NCBI GenBank assembly: GCA_027257055.1
Contig: JAPVLO010000045.1
Location: 2,079,501 to 2,143,500, forward strand
DNA: 64,000 nucleotides
Reading direction: 5' to 3'
Source: Cephalopachus bancanus
Taxonomy: Eukaryota; Chordata; Mammalia; Primates; Tarsiidae
The notes beneath the pieces were generated by a model. It saw nothing but the letters and a program-made list of their open reading frames with translations, was not told where the DNA came from and searched no databases. The first letter of the stretch is position 1. Each line of letters opens with the position of its first letter. Of this stretch, positions 12,631 to 25,260 are shown in pieces. Made by a program: the position numbers and the translations under genes.

Positions 12631-14099
12631 GTTAAAGATGGTGTTCTCTGATGGTGCCATTAAAGAGTTTAGGAAGTGGTTGCCTGCATGAGCCTCAGGT
12701 CTTCACAACAGAGCGATTGAAGGTGCTCTCTGACACCCAAACTCAAGAGTTGTCTCATTTAATTTAGGAAAAGAAGGATAATTTGCAGATGACTGGGTGC
12801 ACATTGCAAAGAACTGGGTGGATGGAGGACTAAAACTTTCATCTTTTTTGGTAAATGGTAATTCCCCATCAATACTATGCTAGATGTGAACAATCTTGAT
12901 CACAACAATAGAGTCAAAGCGAAGTGAAGACCCTGGGGAATCTGAACAAGTTTTAGCACAGCCACATTAAGCACTCGATAAGTAGATCTAATTTTCTCAG
13001 TCAAACTAATCTCACATGGTCTAATAGCCCTATTTGCAATTGATACTGTTGATTCACATGAATGTGAAAATAATGGCTTAAATCCAAGAACTAAGAAGAC
13101 AATGATTATTTCACTAAAGTTAAAGTGATAATCAAAGGTCTCTTTCAGAATGCTCCCTTATCTTTTTGGTCAATTAATTGTAGAATTTAAAAATACCAAT
13201 TAAATTTGGAATTTGATTATTGCTGAGTTGTTTGCATGTGTAATGTTTTGCCTTAGTATATAAACATTCTCCAGTGTACAGAATAAGAAGCCATATCAAG
13301 TCTTATGTCTTTTGTTGATTCTGCTCATTTTGAGTTTTTAAATTGGTGGAGTCAATGCAAGAAGAACTGATTTTATATATATATTTATAAAATAAGTATT
13401 ATATATGTATGAAATAAGTGTTGAGAATTAATAAAAGTTATTTCATCATTAAATGCATCAAAGAATATAATTTCTAGGTATCGAAAAATCTGGCCATGTT
13501 TTAGGTTTAAAAAATGACTAAATATTATTTTTTAAATGTTTTGGTTTTGGAAAGCTGCCAAATGGGTTTCGTCAGCTAAATTTTTCCAACATTTCTCAGT
13601 CCATGAGTGTTTTAATGAACGTGTAATCCTTATGTTCTGATTCATTTAAACTTAACTTGACAAAATTTGTTTTAAGAATAATATAATTTCCAAGAAGACT
13701 TTAGAGCTATCCTGAGCAACCACAACTTTATTTTTTAAAAGGAAGTCATAGTTGATGATAAATAAATAGAATCAATTTGTAAATTTAGAATACAGTTCTA
13801 AATCTTAGGTCCACATTTTAAATGACTTGTAACAGCTTTGCTAACTGATGCTCAGTAAAATAAACATGAAATTTCAACTTTGAATTATGGCTCTGCTATG
13901 TAAAAGGGTAGATAAAGAGAAACATTGTCCAACTTTCCACCTCTATTAAAAATAGCAACAATGAAGAAAGAAGCAACAATGAAAAGACGAAAGACAGTTC
14001 AAACTTATGCTTCTTTTATATGACAGATTAAACCTCTGAGTACTTGCCACAGTAATTTACAATAAACTGAAAGCAGGTGTTGGAGAAAGCAATAGATAA
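12631..14099. other. Unique AT-rich sequence
   Basis: No repeat family or gene is recognised. A short TATATATA tract lies at about 13,374-13,383. Confidence 0.45.
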
Positions 14100-15230
14100 T
14101 AATATAAAAACAAAGTGCTCCTATGGAAAAATTCAGTTATCAACTAGAATCATAAATGAAGACTGGGATCTACAATAAAGAGAAATTGAACCTGAGATAG
14201 TGAAGAGGATTGAAATGACCCCAGACAGGTACCTGCCCTTAGATCACAATTGAAAAACAAAACAAAAACAAAATACACAAATTCTCTCTAGATGAAAACA
14301 TTCCCAAGTTAGGTCCTCAAAATTTTTGCAGAGTAAGCTATGGAATATTAGATGCAAATTACCTAGAAGGCACAGCAAAAATTAAAGTTGTATGCTATCT
14401 GTGTTCATACTTAACAAACAAAAAAACACTGACACAAGGAAACAAGCTATCACAAGTGAAAGTCAATGAAAACATATAACAGACACTAGATTCCCAAGCA
14501 CTTCAAACATTGAAAATATCAAATAGAGTATAACTATATATAAAGAGTTTTAAAAATAAAGTATATATATTTTTATTTTTTTGAGTTGGAGTCTTACTCC
14601 ATTGCCCAGGCTGGAGTGTGGTGGCATGCTCACGGTCACCCTAGTGATGACCTGCTGGGCTCTACTGATCCTTCCACCACAGCCTTCCAAGTAGCTAGAA
14701 CTAAGGTGCACATTACCATGCCTGGCTAAATTTTTTTGATTTATTGTAGAGATAAGGTCTTGCCAAGTTGCCTGGGCTGGTCTCGAACTCGTGGGCTCAG
14801 TCAATCCACTCACCTTGGCCTCCCAAAGTGCTGGGATTACAGGCTGAGTCACTGAGCCTGGTCAATAAAAGTATAATTTAAAATAAGTAAAATATTTCCA
14901 AATATAACCTAGTTGATTTGAAAAAGGACCAAACAGAACTTTCAGAAATTAAAATAAAACTATGTTAATAAAACTTACAATAGCTATATAAAACAAATGT
15001 AGTTAAGAAAGATACTAGTAGAATGATGCATAGAGACCCAGAAGTTGAAGGTTGAGAGTTGAAAAGACACATAGAAAAGAGTGAGAAGCAAAAAAATTGT
15101 GTCAAAATGAGAAAAATTTTAAATATAGACAAACTAGTCAAGGAGATAGTTTTTTAGAACAAGAATCATGAATTCAGGGAAATCAAAATATACCATGAGC
15201 AGAATAAATGAAATTATATTTACTCACATT
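14100..15230 (+). mobile_element. Ancient L1/HAL1-like ORF1-region fragment, split by an Alu
   Basis: A-rich sense-strand sequence typical of the ORF1 region of old L1/HAL1 elements: CAGAACTTTCAGAAATTAAAATAAAAC, CCAGAAGTTGAAGG, AAAAGACACATAGAAAAGAGTGAG. The young Alu at 14,573 interrupts it. The outer limits are uncertain because of decay, and no frame survives. Confidence 0.45.
14573..14865 (-). mobile_element. Alu SINE, full dimer
   Basis: Opens TTTTTTGAGTTGGAGTCTTACTCC and ends GATTACAGGCTGAGTCACTGAGCC. Flanks AATAAAGTATA and AATAAAAGTATA give an approximate duplication. The sense left arm reads CACGAGTTCGAGACCAGCC, the ancestral 7SL-like B-box context with no complementary stem. It keeps the longer left-arm form (CCAAGTTGCC). 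Confidence 0.92.
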
Positions 15231-15232
15231 GT

Positions 15233-15690
15233 TCATGAGTATGGGATATCTTTTAATTTATTTGTATCTTCTTTAATGTCTTTCATCCATGTATGGTTCT
15301 TTCACCTCTTTGCTTAGATTTATTCCTAAGATTCTTTTTTTTAAAATGCTATTATAAATTAGATTGTTCTCTGTATTTCTCTTCTAGTTATGTCATTATT
15401 TGTGTTTAAAAAGGCCACTTATTTTTGTACGTTGATTTTGTATCCTGCGGTGTTCCTTAATTTGTTTATTAGTTCTAACATATTTTTGGGGGTGAAACCT
15501 TTGGATTTTTAACATGTAGAATTGTATCATAAGCAAATAGAGATAATTTTACTGCTTCCATTTGATTCTTTTCTGATTTAGAAGTCCTTTTTTTTTTCTT
15601 GCCTGATTGTTTTTACTATTACTAAGCCTAGGCATCCTTGCCTTGTACTGGATCTTTGAGGACTACTGGTAGAAAAATTGTACAGTGTTT
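15233..15690 (-). mobile_element. Ancient L1, inverted ORF2 segment
   Basis: Antisense L1 ORF2 text: TTTAATGTCTTTCATCCATG, GTACGTTGATTTTGTATCCTG, CATTTGATTCTTTTCTGATTTAG, AGGCATCCTTGCCTTGTACTGG. It abuts a sense-strand L1 3' end at about 15,700. The pair may be an old 5'-inverted insertion with a large internal deletion, though no target duplication was found. Confidence 0.75.
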
Positions 15691-15694
15691 GGAT

Positions 15695-15870
15695 TTATGT
15701 TAAATGAATAGATTTTAGCTGTTCTTTCCACAAAAACAAAACAAAAAGAGTAATTATATGAGTTGGTGGAAATGCTAACTTGCTTCACTATGGTAGCCTT
15801 TATACTCTAATATGTAACCTATTACATCATGTTGGATTCCTTAAATACATTTTATTTTATTTTTAAAAGG
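15695..15870 (+). mobile_element. L1 (L1MA/MB-type) 3' end, copy A
   Basis: Sense L1 3' UTR ending GTAACCTATTACATCATGTTGGATTCC then TTAAATACATTTTATTTTA. It shares TAGATTTTAGCTG and the A-rich CAAAAACAAAAC motif with copy B at 16,262. Confidence 0.7.
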
Positions 15871-16261
15871 CCAGCAGAAAGAAATGGAACAGATTCTTCC
15901 TCAGAGCCTCTAGAAGAAACCAATCCTGCCAAAACATTGGTTTTGAAATTCTGACCTGTGAGAAAATAAATTTTTGTTTTTTAAGCAACTCTTGTTGTAA
16001 TTTGTTACAAGAGCCTTAAGTTTTATATAAAGTTTTAACCAGTAAGAAAAGTGAATAAGACATATAAAGATTGAAAGGAAGAAATAGAATTATCATAGAT
16101 GATGTGATTGTCAGTATAGTCAAAATACTACTAAAATAATTTAAATAAATTATTAGAATTAGTATGATATGTAAGATAAACATATCTAGGAATCTAACGT
16201 ACATCATGAGAACTATGAGAACTAATCATGAGAACTAATAAAAATTTCCTGTATTTGGCAT
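15871..16261. other. Spacer between two L1 3' ends
   Basis: About 390 bp separate the two related L1 3' ends. Near 16,206-16,242 ATGAGAACTA occurs three times in quick succession. Nothing coding is seen. Confidence 0.45.
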
Positions 16262-16440
16262 TCCTGCTAAATGAGTAGATTTTAGCTGCTTTTGCCATAA
16301 AAACAACAAAAAAATAGGTAACTGTCATATGATAAATATGTTAATTTCATTATAATAACCTTTCTGCGATCTATATGTAACCCATAACATCATGTTGTAT
16401 ACCTTAAATATAAACAATAAAAATTTATTTTCAAAAAAAA
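16262..16440 (+). mobile_element. L1 3' end, copy B
   Basis: Sense L1 3' UTR: GTAGATTTTAGCTGC, ATGATAAATATGTTAATTTC, ATAACATCATGTTGTATACC, TTAAATATAAACAATAAAAA and a short A-tail at about 16,432-16,441. It is a diverged sister of copy A. Confidence 0.72.
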
Positions 16441-17025
16441 TGAACATAAGAGTCTCTACCATCTAATCCAGCAGTCCCACTATTGGGTATCTACCAAAAG
16501 AAACAGAGGTAAGTCATTGTACAAAAAAGACATCTGCATTCATACATTTATCACAGCACAATTCACAATTGCAAAGATGTGGAATCAATCTAATTGTTCA
16601 TTGACTGATGAGTAGATAATGAAAATGTGATACACACACAAACACAGAATATTGTTTGGCCATAAAAAAAAGAATGAAATCATGTATTTTGCAGCAATGT
16701 GGATGGAATTAGAAACCAGCATCCTAAGTGAAATAACGTAGAAATGGAAAACCAAATACCTCATGTTCTCATTTATAAGTGGGAGCTAAATTAAGGAAAT
16801 GTAAAGATATACAGAATGGTATTTATAATGGACATTGGAAACTTAGAAGGGGGAGGGTGGGAGGGGGAGGGATGAAAAACCATCTGTCAGGTATACAATG
16901 TGCACAGGTTGGTGTGGTGAGTACACTTATAGCTCAGACTTCATCGTCATCGTACAATGTCTTCATGTAACCAAAAACCATTTGTGCCCCCTAAAGCTAT
17001 TGATATATATATATATTTTTTTTAA
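16441..17025 (+). mobile_element. L1 3' part (ORF2 C-terminus and 3' UTR)
   Basis: Sense L1 with familiar ORF2-end text: CCCACTATTGGGTATCTACC, ATCACAGCACAATTCACAATTGC, CAGCAATGTGGATGGAATTAG, CTCATGTTCTCATTTATAAGTGGGAGC. A G-rich 3' UTR (GGGGGAGGGTGGGAGGGGG at about 16,849) and a short TA/T tail follow. This 3' UTR type differs from the younger L1s at 26-31 kb and 41 kb. Confidence 0.85.
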
Positions 17026-17089
17026 TTCAGAAAAATAGAAGAAGTGGAATGACATAGGGTTCATTACATAATATGTGAAGAAATGTTTC

Positions 17090-18010
17090 CTGTTAAGGTG
17101 ATCAAGGAAATGCAAGTCAAAACCACAGTGAAATATCATTTTACATCCATTTGACTGGCAAAATTTAAAAACCAAATAGAAACAAGTATGGAAGAGGATG
17201 TCTTTCTACAGGAGACTGGATAACAAATGGGTATATATGCACAGTGAAATATTATATAATAATCATAGTTAACTTATTTTTAACTCAAAACAAAAATATG
17301 GATTTATTGCTCTTAATTTCAAAATACAAAGTTGGGGTGAATCCTATCAATATAATAAGTAAAATACATAAGCCTCCAAAAGATTATATACTGCATTAAA
17401 AAATACCTTTTTTCTGAGCCCGCGGGTTCAAGACCCGCCTGGGCAGCGAGACCTCATCTCTACAATAAATCAAAAAATCAGCCAGGCGTGGTAGTTCATG
17501 CCTGTAATTCCGGCTACTTGGAAGGCTGAGGTGGAAGGATCGCCGGAGCCCAGCAGGTCGAGGCTGTGGTGGCCGGGATCAGCCACTACACTCCAGTCTG
17601 GGCGACAGAGTGAGACTCCAACTCAAAAAAAAAGAACAAAAAAACCCCACCTTTTTTATAATGTTAAAACAACTAAAAATTTAAAAACCTGTAATTTTAG
17701 GCCTATATATAGATGAAGTAATACTACGTAATATGAAAAGCAAAGGAGAGGTGAATATAGGAATCAAGATGTTGGTTACCCTAGGAAGGGTTAGTGAGGT
17801 GGGAACCACATGATTTGATGTGGATTACCATTCTGGCTTTTATTTTAGGTAATGGTTTCCTGTTGTACATGTTAAATTATTAAAAATTACTAACTAGATA
17901 CCTAAAAAACACAAGCGGCAATTGATGCATGGTTTCTTGAACTAATAATTATGATTAATCGAATTTTATGCACTTGAGGTTCTTCTCAATAAAAATATAA
18001 ACAAAAAAAG
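17090..18010 (+). mobile_element. Old L1M 3' part, split by an Alu
   Basis: Sense ORF2/3' UTR text: CAAGGAAATGCAAGTCAAAACCACAG, ATTTGACTGGCAAAATTT, then after the Alu TTGGTTACCCTAGGAAGGG, TTTTATTTTAGGTAATGG and GCACTTGAGGTTCTTCTCAATAAAAAT. Highly decayed. Confidence 0.65.
17415..17644 (+). mobile_element. Alu SINE, 5'-truncated
   Basis: Begins within the left arm at GAGCCCGCGGGTTC, so the A-box half of the internal promoter is missing. It runs to GAGACTCCAACTC plus an A-rich tail. ACCTTTTTT (9 bp) occurs immediately before (17,405-17,413) and again just after the tail, a clean target-site duplication, so truncation happened at insertion. It carries the short form GGGCAGCGAGACC and a T-arm-like GCGGG/CCCGC stem with a one-base loop change. 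Confidence 0.93.
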
Positions 18011-18054
18011 AGTTTATCAAGATTTTTAGTTATTAAATTAATATATGAAAATCA

Positions 18055-18083
18055 AATATATATATATATACATATATATATAC
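18055..18083. repeat. TA microsatellite
   Basis: Alternating TATATA with one CA interruption, between two L1 fossils. Confidence 0.85.
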
Positions 18084-18109
18084 TGAAACCAGAGAACACA
18101 AATTTTTCC

Positions 18110-20080
18110 CATTTATAACTGTCAGAAATATGATTTTAGATATAACAAAAGATAAACAAGAGACTCAAGGACTTTTTAAAAATTGAAGACTTTAAAGAAT
18201 ATCTGAATATGTGAGTATAATTTCTAGTAGGAAGACATAATTTCATATCACCTCTGCCAAAATTGAACTATAGATTAAATAAAACCTCAATCACAATTCC
18301 AGTGGGATGTTTTCAGGAACGTCTCAAAATTTTTCTAAACTGTAAATAAAAAGCAAAAGTCTAAGAGTAGTCAAAACAAATTTAAAAGAAAAAATAAGCA
18401 TAGAGGACTTGCCCTGCCAGTTATCTACATCTGTAGTAAAGTCATCCATGCACAGCTTTTTTCATTTTGTCACCTTACCAATGGGGTAGTTGAGAACTGG
18501 GGGGAGGTATGTAATTTTGATAGTCACAATGACTAGAGGGTGCTGCTCATCAAAGATTAGCATCTTGCAACATGTAAGATAGTCCCACATAACAAAGTTT
18601 CATGCAACACTGCCCCAAAAGTCAAAGCTCCCTAGTAGATACATTGGGCCTTGGTCATTAAGACAGTGAAATATGCATTCCTTAAGGAAAGACAAAGTAA
18701 ACAGTGAAACAAAACAAAGAACCCATAATAAGCCTTGTATATGTGGAAACTAGATATATTAAATAAGTGGCATTGTGGATCATGGAGTAAAAGATAATAC
18801 GTAAAAAAAAAATGGTACTAGGTCCATTCAGTATGCTTATGGAACAAAATTTCTTTGATATCTACTTTACATCACATTTTAAGTAAAAATTTTAAATAAT
18901 TAGAAAATTTATGAATGTACTTTATATCCTTGGAGTAGAGAAAGGGTTATTGAAGATTCCAGAATACTAACTACAGAAAAATAGATGACTGCATTAATAT
19001 TAAAGGCTTCTGTTTATTAAAAGAAACAATAAACACAATTTTTTAAAGTAGCAAAATGGGAGAAGAGATTTGCCAAACATAAACCCAACAAGCCATTAGT
19101 ATCAACAGCATATTTGTAAGTGCTAAATAAACATACAAACATCTTCAATATTACCAGTAATCAAGGAAATGAAAATGAACAACTCAATGAGATTTTATAC
19201 TAAAATGACAACAATTGAGAAATGTAGCAGTGCTTATGGCAAGGATGTGGACAAAGGACAAAAATATCCATTGTTACTGGAGATATAAATTGGTACAAGC
19301 ATTTGGAAAGCAATTTGGCATTATCTCCAGCTTTGCCACCCAGTGCATTCATAATGTATAGATATAAAACTGAAAGTTTTATAGATTCTTTTACTCTGAT
19401 GTTTTGTCAATTATTTCATTAAAAAATTTATGGTTGAGGCTCATTAAGTTTATTTTGTAATCCAATAATAACTTTTAATCTACAGTTTTAAAAAAAGAGT
19501 TGCTATAGGGAAACTCATGTGTTACCCTGGAAATATGCACAAAAAAATCAAAATGTTTTATAATGACATAGTTTGTAACAGCAAAAAATAAATACAAAGT
19601 TAAAATATCCATCAATACCAAAAACAGGTAATTAAGTTGTGATATATTCAGACAAAGGAGTATTGTATAGCAATGAAAATGAATGAACTATTGAGACATA
19701 AGTGAATTTTAGAAATATTATTTGAGGGATTAAAAAAAGATCTGGATTAATACTTACAACATCATTTTTGTAAGGCTAAGCCAATAAAGAAAGGTAACAA
19801 TCTAAATTTTTATTTATACACATGATAAAACTTTTTAAAAGAAGAGAAAATATAAAGGAATGCTAAATTCAAAATTAATAATAATGAGCACCCCTATGTA
19901 CAAAGCCATGGCTCAATAGCAAATATACAGATGATTACAATGGGACTTAGGAATCTAAGCCAGGTAGTGAGCTTATTATTTCATTATTTTACTTCCTCAT
20001 CAAAATATGTTATGCATGCATCAAATATTACATAATGAAATCTGAAAAAAAGAGCTGAAAAATAACCCTTTGATAGTTCA
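18110..20080 (+). mobile_element. Old L1M ORF2 C-terminal part and 3' UTR, split by MER5A
   Basis: Sense L1 text: TTAAATAAAACCTCAATCACAATTCCAG, GTCAAAACAAATTTAAAAG, GAGGACTTGCCCTGCCAG; then after the MITE AAGGAAATGAAAATGAACAAC, ATGGCAAGGATGTGGACAAAGG, ATGACATAGTTTGTAACAGC, ATATTCAGACAAAGGAGTATTG. About 19,390-19,495 looks like a further small interruption. No open frame survives. The 3' boundary is approximate. Confidence 0.7.
18450..18645 (+). mobile_element. MER5A-type hAT (Charlie) MITE
   Basis: A non-autonomous hAT element inside the old L1: GTTGAGAACTGGGGGG, GATAGTCACAATGACTAGAGGGTGCTGC, TTGCAACATGTAAGATAGTCCC, ACATAACAAAGTTTCATGCAAC, GCCCCAAAAGTCAAAG. This order matches the MER5A family. 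The outermost termini are eroded. It encodes nothing. Confidence 0.75.
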
Positions 20081-22929
20081 AGGTTTTGAAACCTGAGATA
20101 ATGTGGAGGTGAATGCTAACACACACTTCTTAATTTCCATGAAATAAGTAATAGATGGCCGGGTAGAGACATGCAAGAACTTTCTGGCAGGTTTATTGGA
20201 TTCTGAATGAGTTACAGAGGGAGGGTGTGTCTCTTGAGACACGTTAGTGTGGGCTTGACAGTCATATGTCTTCCGTGGTTCAGGAGTGGTCTAGTCTAAG
20301 GCAATGATTGATGTCTCAGAGATGGATTAGATGACCTCTTTGATCCTCTTCAGCATATGGTCCCTAGTCTTTCAGTCATGTCCTCCTCTGGGTTTTGACA
20401 ACCACATGGCCTCACTCTTAGGCTTTGTGTCTTCCTCGTCTACCTTAAACAGTCTGCCAGGAAACCAGACATTTTATTTTCAAGTGAATGGTATCTCTTG
20501 GACAAAACATTCATCAGAAGAGGCAAATAAATCTAACAACCTAAATGATCAACTCTGGACTTTAAACTTTTCACCTTCTTCAAGGAATGTTAGTGTCTCT
20601 ATAGACTAAAGGGAGCTCACACACACAAACATATCCACACTATGTATTGTTATATAAAATATTGTGTGCAATGTATTTACTAACAGAAAATTTTTAGCTG
20701 TATCTCAGCAAATATATATAGAATTACATATAATAGAATACATATGCACAAAGATATACATGAAAAAATAATTTCCAAAGAGGATCCTGCAACTAATAAG
20801 CACGGTTTTAGGGATAAAACGAAGTGATAATATCCACATTGCCTATCTCTTAGTGGTGCTCTCAACAGTATCTCCATAGAGGAATCCAATAATTGAGCAT
20901 ACTCAGGCCTCAGTGATGCTTCCAGATCCAGTCCAGGTTAATTTCCTTCCAGCCACATTGTGGGGAAATTTGTTTCAGAATCCGAAACCAGCCAGGTGTG
21001 CATTTCACTGAGCCTTAAACTACAAAAATATGTACTATGTTGCCACACTTGATTTTTAGCTCATATTTTAAAATTTGAAGTTTAGGCACATAAATGCCTA
21101 GATTGACCTTTTTAGATTCATCAAACTAATTCAATACCCCTCACATCCCAGACACACACATTAATTAATGTGCAACTTTGCTTCTCATAGAGTGCTTTTA
21201 TTTTATGGTTTAGGGTGACTTAATGAAGTTATTTTCCTTTGATTTGTTCAATTTGGAAAAGTTTTAGAGATTTTTGAGTATCTGTTCATATACAGAATAC
21301 AAGAGAATTTTTTTTAAAGAAGAAATTTCACTCCCTAGAAAACATCTCATTTATTATTTGAGATGGAGGGAGGAAAATGTGCGGAAGGAGAATTTTCTTG
21401 TTTTTTCTATTCCAATAGAAGCTTTTTACAATAAGAATATATTTGTATATTACTTGTGTCATTTGTAATAAATAAATAAATGGATTAAAGAAGAATTCAT
21501 TGGACCGAACTGAGACATGACAGGGTGGATGATGTAACACATATGACCACAGTTTTTGGTGCTCAAGGCAAATGTCTGTGTTCAATTTGCCACTGGAGTC
21601 TTACAGCGAACACTGTACTTCCCTCACCTACCCCCACCCTTGAAGCAGCAGCCAGCTGCAAGACAGATTCCCACCCAGACGGGATGCAGGTGAAACATCA
21701 ATACAGCAAGAGCCTAGTCAAAAGGGGGCATGTGGAGTTTGAAGAGTTTTAGAAATTTTTATTGCAGGAACACATGTGTTAGTGTAGCAGATGGAAGCAA
21801 TTATGGCAGGAAAACTTTGCCCTATCCTTAAAACCAAATTCCAATAGTGTGAGCTCAGGCTAATGACTATCCTTGAGGACAAGTAAAATCAGACCACAGT
21901 GAATTTTGAAGATTGACTCCATGTTGCATCAGGTCATGATCTGCACTGCTAAAAACTCATCAAAACTCGATATTATCTCTACCCCATTTCTCACTGGAAA
22001 AGGATGTGACCTCAAACTCACTCATCTAAAATTAATATGCTTTCCTGTAGTCTCTGTTATAAACCTCATCTGACACTTTACAGTCTGACTTGTAGAAAGT
22101 ACAATTATGATTGCTAATGAATAGCATGATTATTCTAGATAGAAGAAATGTGCTTTGTTTGGATATTTCTGTGCAAGTATTTCTTTCTGAAATCTTGTTC
22201 TCTTTGAGGGAGAAAGGCAGACACCGGACATCTCCCTTAATAAAGAGTATTATGGGAGTTAAGATGAAGAAAATACAACAGAATGAGGTTGAGTGCTAAA
22301 TCTGTGACCTATAAAACAGTCAGAAGGATTAGAAATAAATCCAGCCCCATGAACTCTCTTGTCTAAGGGTTTATTCTACAGACTTGGGCACTAAAGCAAT
22401 TTCTCTCCCTCTTCGATGTTGCCATGTGATTGTCTCTACTTACTGTTGACTCTTTAAAAAACCTGGCTGTTAATGATTATGGATGGCAGAAGTGTGTTTG
22501 TTTTACAGTGATATAGTATCACCTATCAGAGGAGTTCAACATTATTACTCTCATGGAACCATTGGCTGAAGGATTTACTGAAAAAGGAGCAGAAGGATTA
22601 GAAAGGTATAAAAATTCAGGGCCCAGAAGAAATGAAGAAAGCTGTTTAGTTTCTTAAATCCGTTTTCTGACAATATGTACAGTGGCTTACTTTCTATTGA
22701 AAGTCAGAATAACTTGATATTTAAAAGTTGACTTTTTGAAACTTTTTGTATTCCAAGTAGAGAAGTGAAGCAAGAAAAGTAAGTCTTACACATGTATAAT
22801 TATCAGTTTAAGGCTATTTAGTTAAAGACACAAGGCCAAGTTCCAAAATTGGTTCAGAGAGTCACATCAGCTCTTTGAATTTGCACAGCTGGGGACACAC
22901 GGACACAGAACAGTAGAAAGAACAGAGAC
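20081..22929. other. Unique sequence, no gene recognised
   Basis: About 2.8 kb without a convincing repeat. A 92-codon plus-strand frame at 20,331-20,609 and others of 60-85 codons lack any recognisable domain, promoter or splice context and are probably chance. The segment around 21,520-21,720 is GC-richer than its surroundings. Confidence 0.45.
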
Positions 22930-23140
22930 AAAAAGCTAGAAAGTGTGGCTTCCATTCCTATTTTTTTCTCTCAACTATCTTGTTCCCTTGGACAAGTGGC
23001 TAGACTTTTCCAGTTCTCAGTGGCCTCATGCAAAAAAGTAAGAATGCTACCTGCCTTGCGCATTGTATTAAGTTAAAAATGTAAGTGAGAAAATAATTTG
23101 ACAACATAAATGGAAGTGTATTTGCCTAAGTGACCCAACA
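22930..23140 (+). mobile_element. MIR SINE
   Basis: Sense MIR: GTGTGGCTTCCATTCC, CTTGGACAAGTGGCTAG, TCTCAGTGGCCTCATGCAAAAAAG, ATGCTACCTGCCTTGCG, TTAAGTTAAAAATGTAAG. Confidence 0.65.
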
Positions 23141-23879
23141 AATGACAGACAATCTGTAGTTCTCACTTTATGTTCTACTTAATCAGGACTCCTAGACAAT
23201 GATGTCTGTATCATTTGGTTACACCAAGTTGAGTTTCTTCCCCTTAGCAAAGTCTGAATTAATTCTTTAATTTGGAGACATACAAGGTCAGCAGATGTAA
23301 TTGTTGGGAAGACCCAAACCTTCACTGTGAAATAAACTATATTGGGTTTACTGGAAACTGACTTATACATAGATTAATTCACCAAACAGTCCAGAGTGAT
23401 TGTCTTACTACATGCTAGATACTGAGGATACTGTGATGAGGAAAACAGGGTGACAGTAGCTGAAGTGAGACCAGATGCTCAGGCTGGGAGAAGGTGATGC
23501 ACAGCAATCAGGAACTTGCCTGGGCTTGTCCATTCAGAGCTGAGTTTATAGGTTAAAGATCCTCACACTGAAATAATGTGACCCTAATGAGAAGGCAGAG
23601 ACTGATGTTCTTGGTTAGTCAAAGTGGTAGCACCAAGAAAAATAGACAGTGAACTGCAGACTGCAGCTCCAGTCTCCCTTTAGTAAATGAGCAGCCCCTC
23701 TAGTCAGCAACTGAAGCCCAAGGCTAGGAGTCTTATCCCTTATCATTTGATTTGTTAGCAGACCGTGTCACTTCTATTTCAAGAAATATTCCAAATCCAT
23801 TTATGTCTCCCCAGCTCCCCAATACCACTTCTCTATTGTAAGTTTTCATGATGGCCACTGGGAGTCTTCCTATTTAATT
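23141..23879. other. Mostly unique sequence
   Basis: No gene seen. About 23,390-23,470 (CATGCTAGATACTGAGGATACTGTGATG) resembles the antisense L2 3' end but is too short to be sure. Confidence 0.4.
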
Positions 23880-24495
23880 TCTAATCTTTCAAGCCCAAAT
23901 TCAAGCTAGAATAATGTTTTTAAATTTAAAACTAAGACATTATACTCTTCTACTTAAAATCTCTTTAATAATTTTTTGGTTCCTTATAAAATAAAATCCA
24001 AATCCATCCCAGCTTACCAAGCCGAGCTTTTCTCTCTAGCTTTATTTTCTTCCATAGCCCATCTTCTATGAGTTACTACCACATTGACCTTGACCTTTCT
24101 CTTCCAAGAACCAAACATCTTGTTCTAGTCTATAAGCCTTAGCTCTAGTTATTCTGCCTGGACCATTGCCCCCAGCTCTTCTAATCGATGGCTCATTCTC
24201 ATTTTTCAGGTTTCAATTCCAAAAGAATCCGGCCCTGTAAACTCCATACAGAGTAGCCTTTCACAACTGTGCTCTGGTATTTCACTCTGTTGAGGTGTTT
24301 GAAGGCACATATCACAACCTGCTTCACTTGCTTAACTTCCATCCCCTCCTCTCCAATATTTGAGCTCCATGCTCTTTGTCTGTCTTACTCATTGCTTTAT
24401 TCTCAGCTCATTGCTTTATTCTTACCATCTCGCAAAGTGCCTATTATAACGTTGGCACTCAAAACTATTTTTAACAGAACCAGTATATAAATAAT
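23880..24495 (+). mobile_element. L2 LINE, 3' part
   Basis: Sense L2: ATAAAATCCAAATCCATCCCAG, ATTCTGCCTGGACCATTGCC, the region normally reading 'TCAAATGTCACCTCC' replaced by a decayed version, CCTTTCACAACTGTGCTCTGG, TTTGAGCTCCATGCTC, and the tail GTTGGCACTCAAAACTATTTTTAAC. Confidence 0.75.
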
Positions 24496-24799
24496 GTAAC
24501 CCCAAACTTGCTCATAACTTGCTATAAGTATATAAGAGTACAGAAGAAAGTGAAACTAGCAATGACTCATGAGTCAAAAATGGCATAGAAAGGCCAAGGA
24601 AAGAAAGCTTGGAGCAAGGAAACTGAAGGCTACGTGCAGAAGGATAAAATAGCTGTTGCCAGGTCACAAAGAGAAGAAAGGGACTGTTCCACATAGGAAC
24701 TCAGCTATGAATAATGGCAAAGACTTATGCCAAAGAATCACACATTTTAGGATTTAATATAAACATAGAATAAGCATAGAATGGGTCATTGGAGTACGG

Positions 24800-25260
24800 T
24801 ATATGAGACTAAGAATTACCCAGTTGATGAGAAGTTTAATGTAACATGTTAAGGTGTTTATAGTTTTTTTTAGTGAGCAACAGGAATAAATAAAAGTTTA
24901 TAAAAAGGGGAATATATGATCAGATTTGATTTTTAGGGAATTAGATGTGACAGAATAAAATGGAGTGAGAAAAGACTGTTAAGAGGAAGATAATTTGAAA
25001 AGTTTTCAGTCAATCAGAGATAAGTGATGAGGTGTCAAAACAAGTAAGACGAGGATGTCAGGAAGAAGAAGGGTCAGAAAAGAGATAAATTACAGAGACA
25101 AAAGTAAATGGAGTAACGGCCTATAGGAGTGAATTGTGAAGAAAGATACAAAGGTGAGTCCTGGCTTCTAATTTGCAGGACTGAGTAGAGAGTAATTTGA
25201 TGATCTACACTCAAGAACAAAGAGAAAAAGCAAGTTTGATTTAAAAAAGATTACAGCAAT
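24800..25260 (-). mobile_element. L2 LINE fragment
   Basis: Antisense L2 ORF2 text: AAAGGGGAATATATGATCAG, AAGTAATGGCATAC equivalents in decayed form, AAGGTGAGTCCTGGCTTCTAATTTGCAGG, and GACTGAGTAGAGAGTAATTTGATG. It lies opposite in orientation to the neighbouring L2 at 23,880. Confidence 0.65.
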
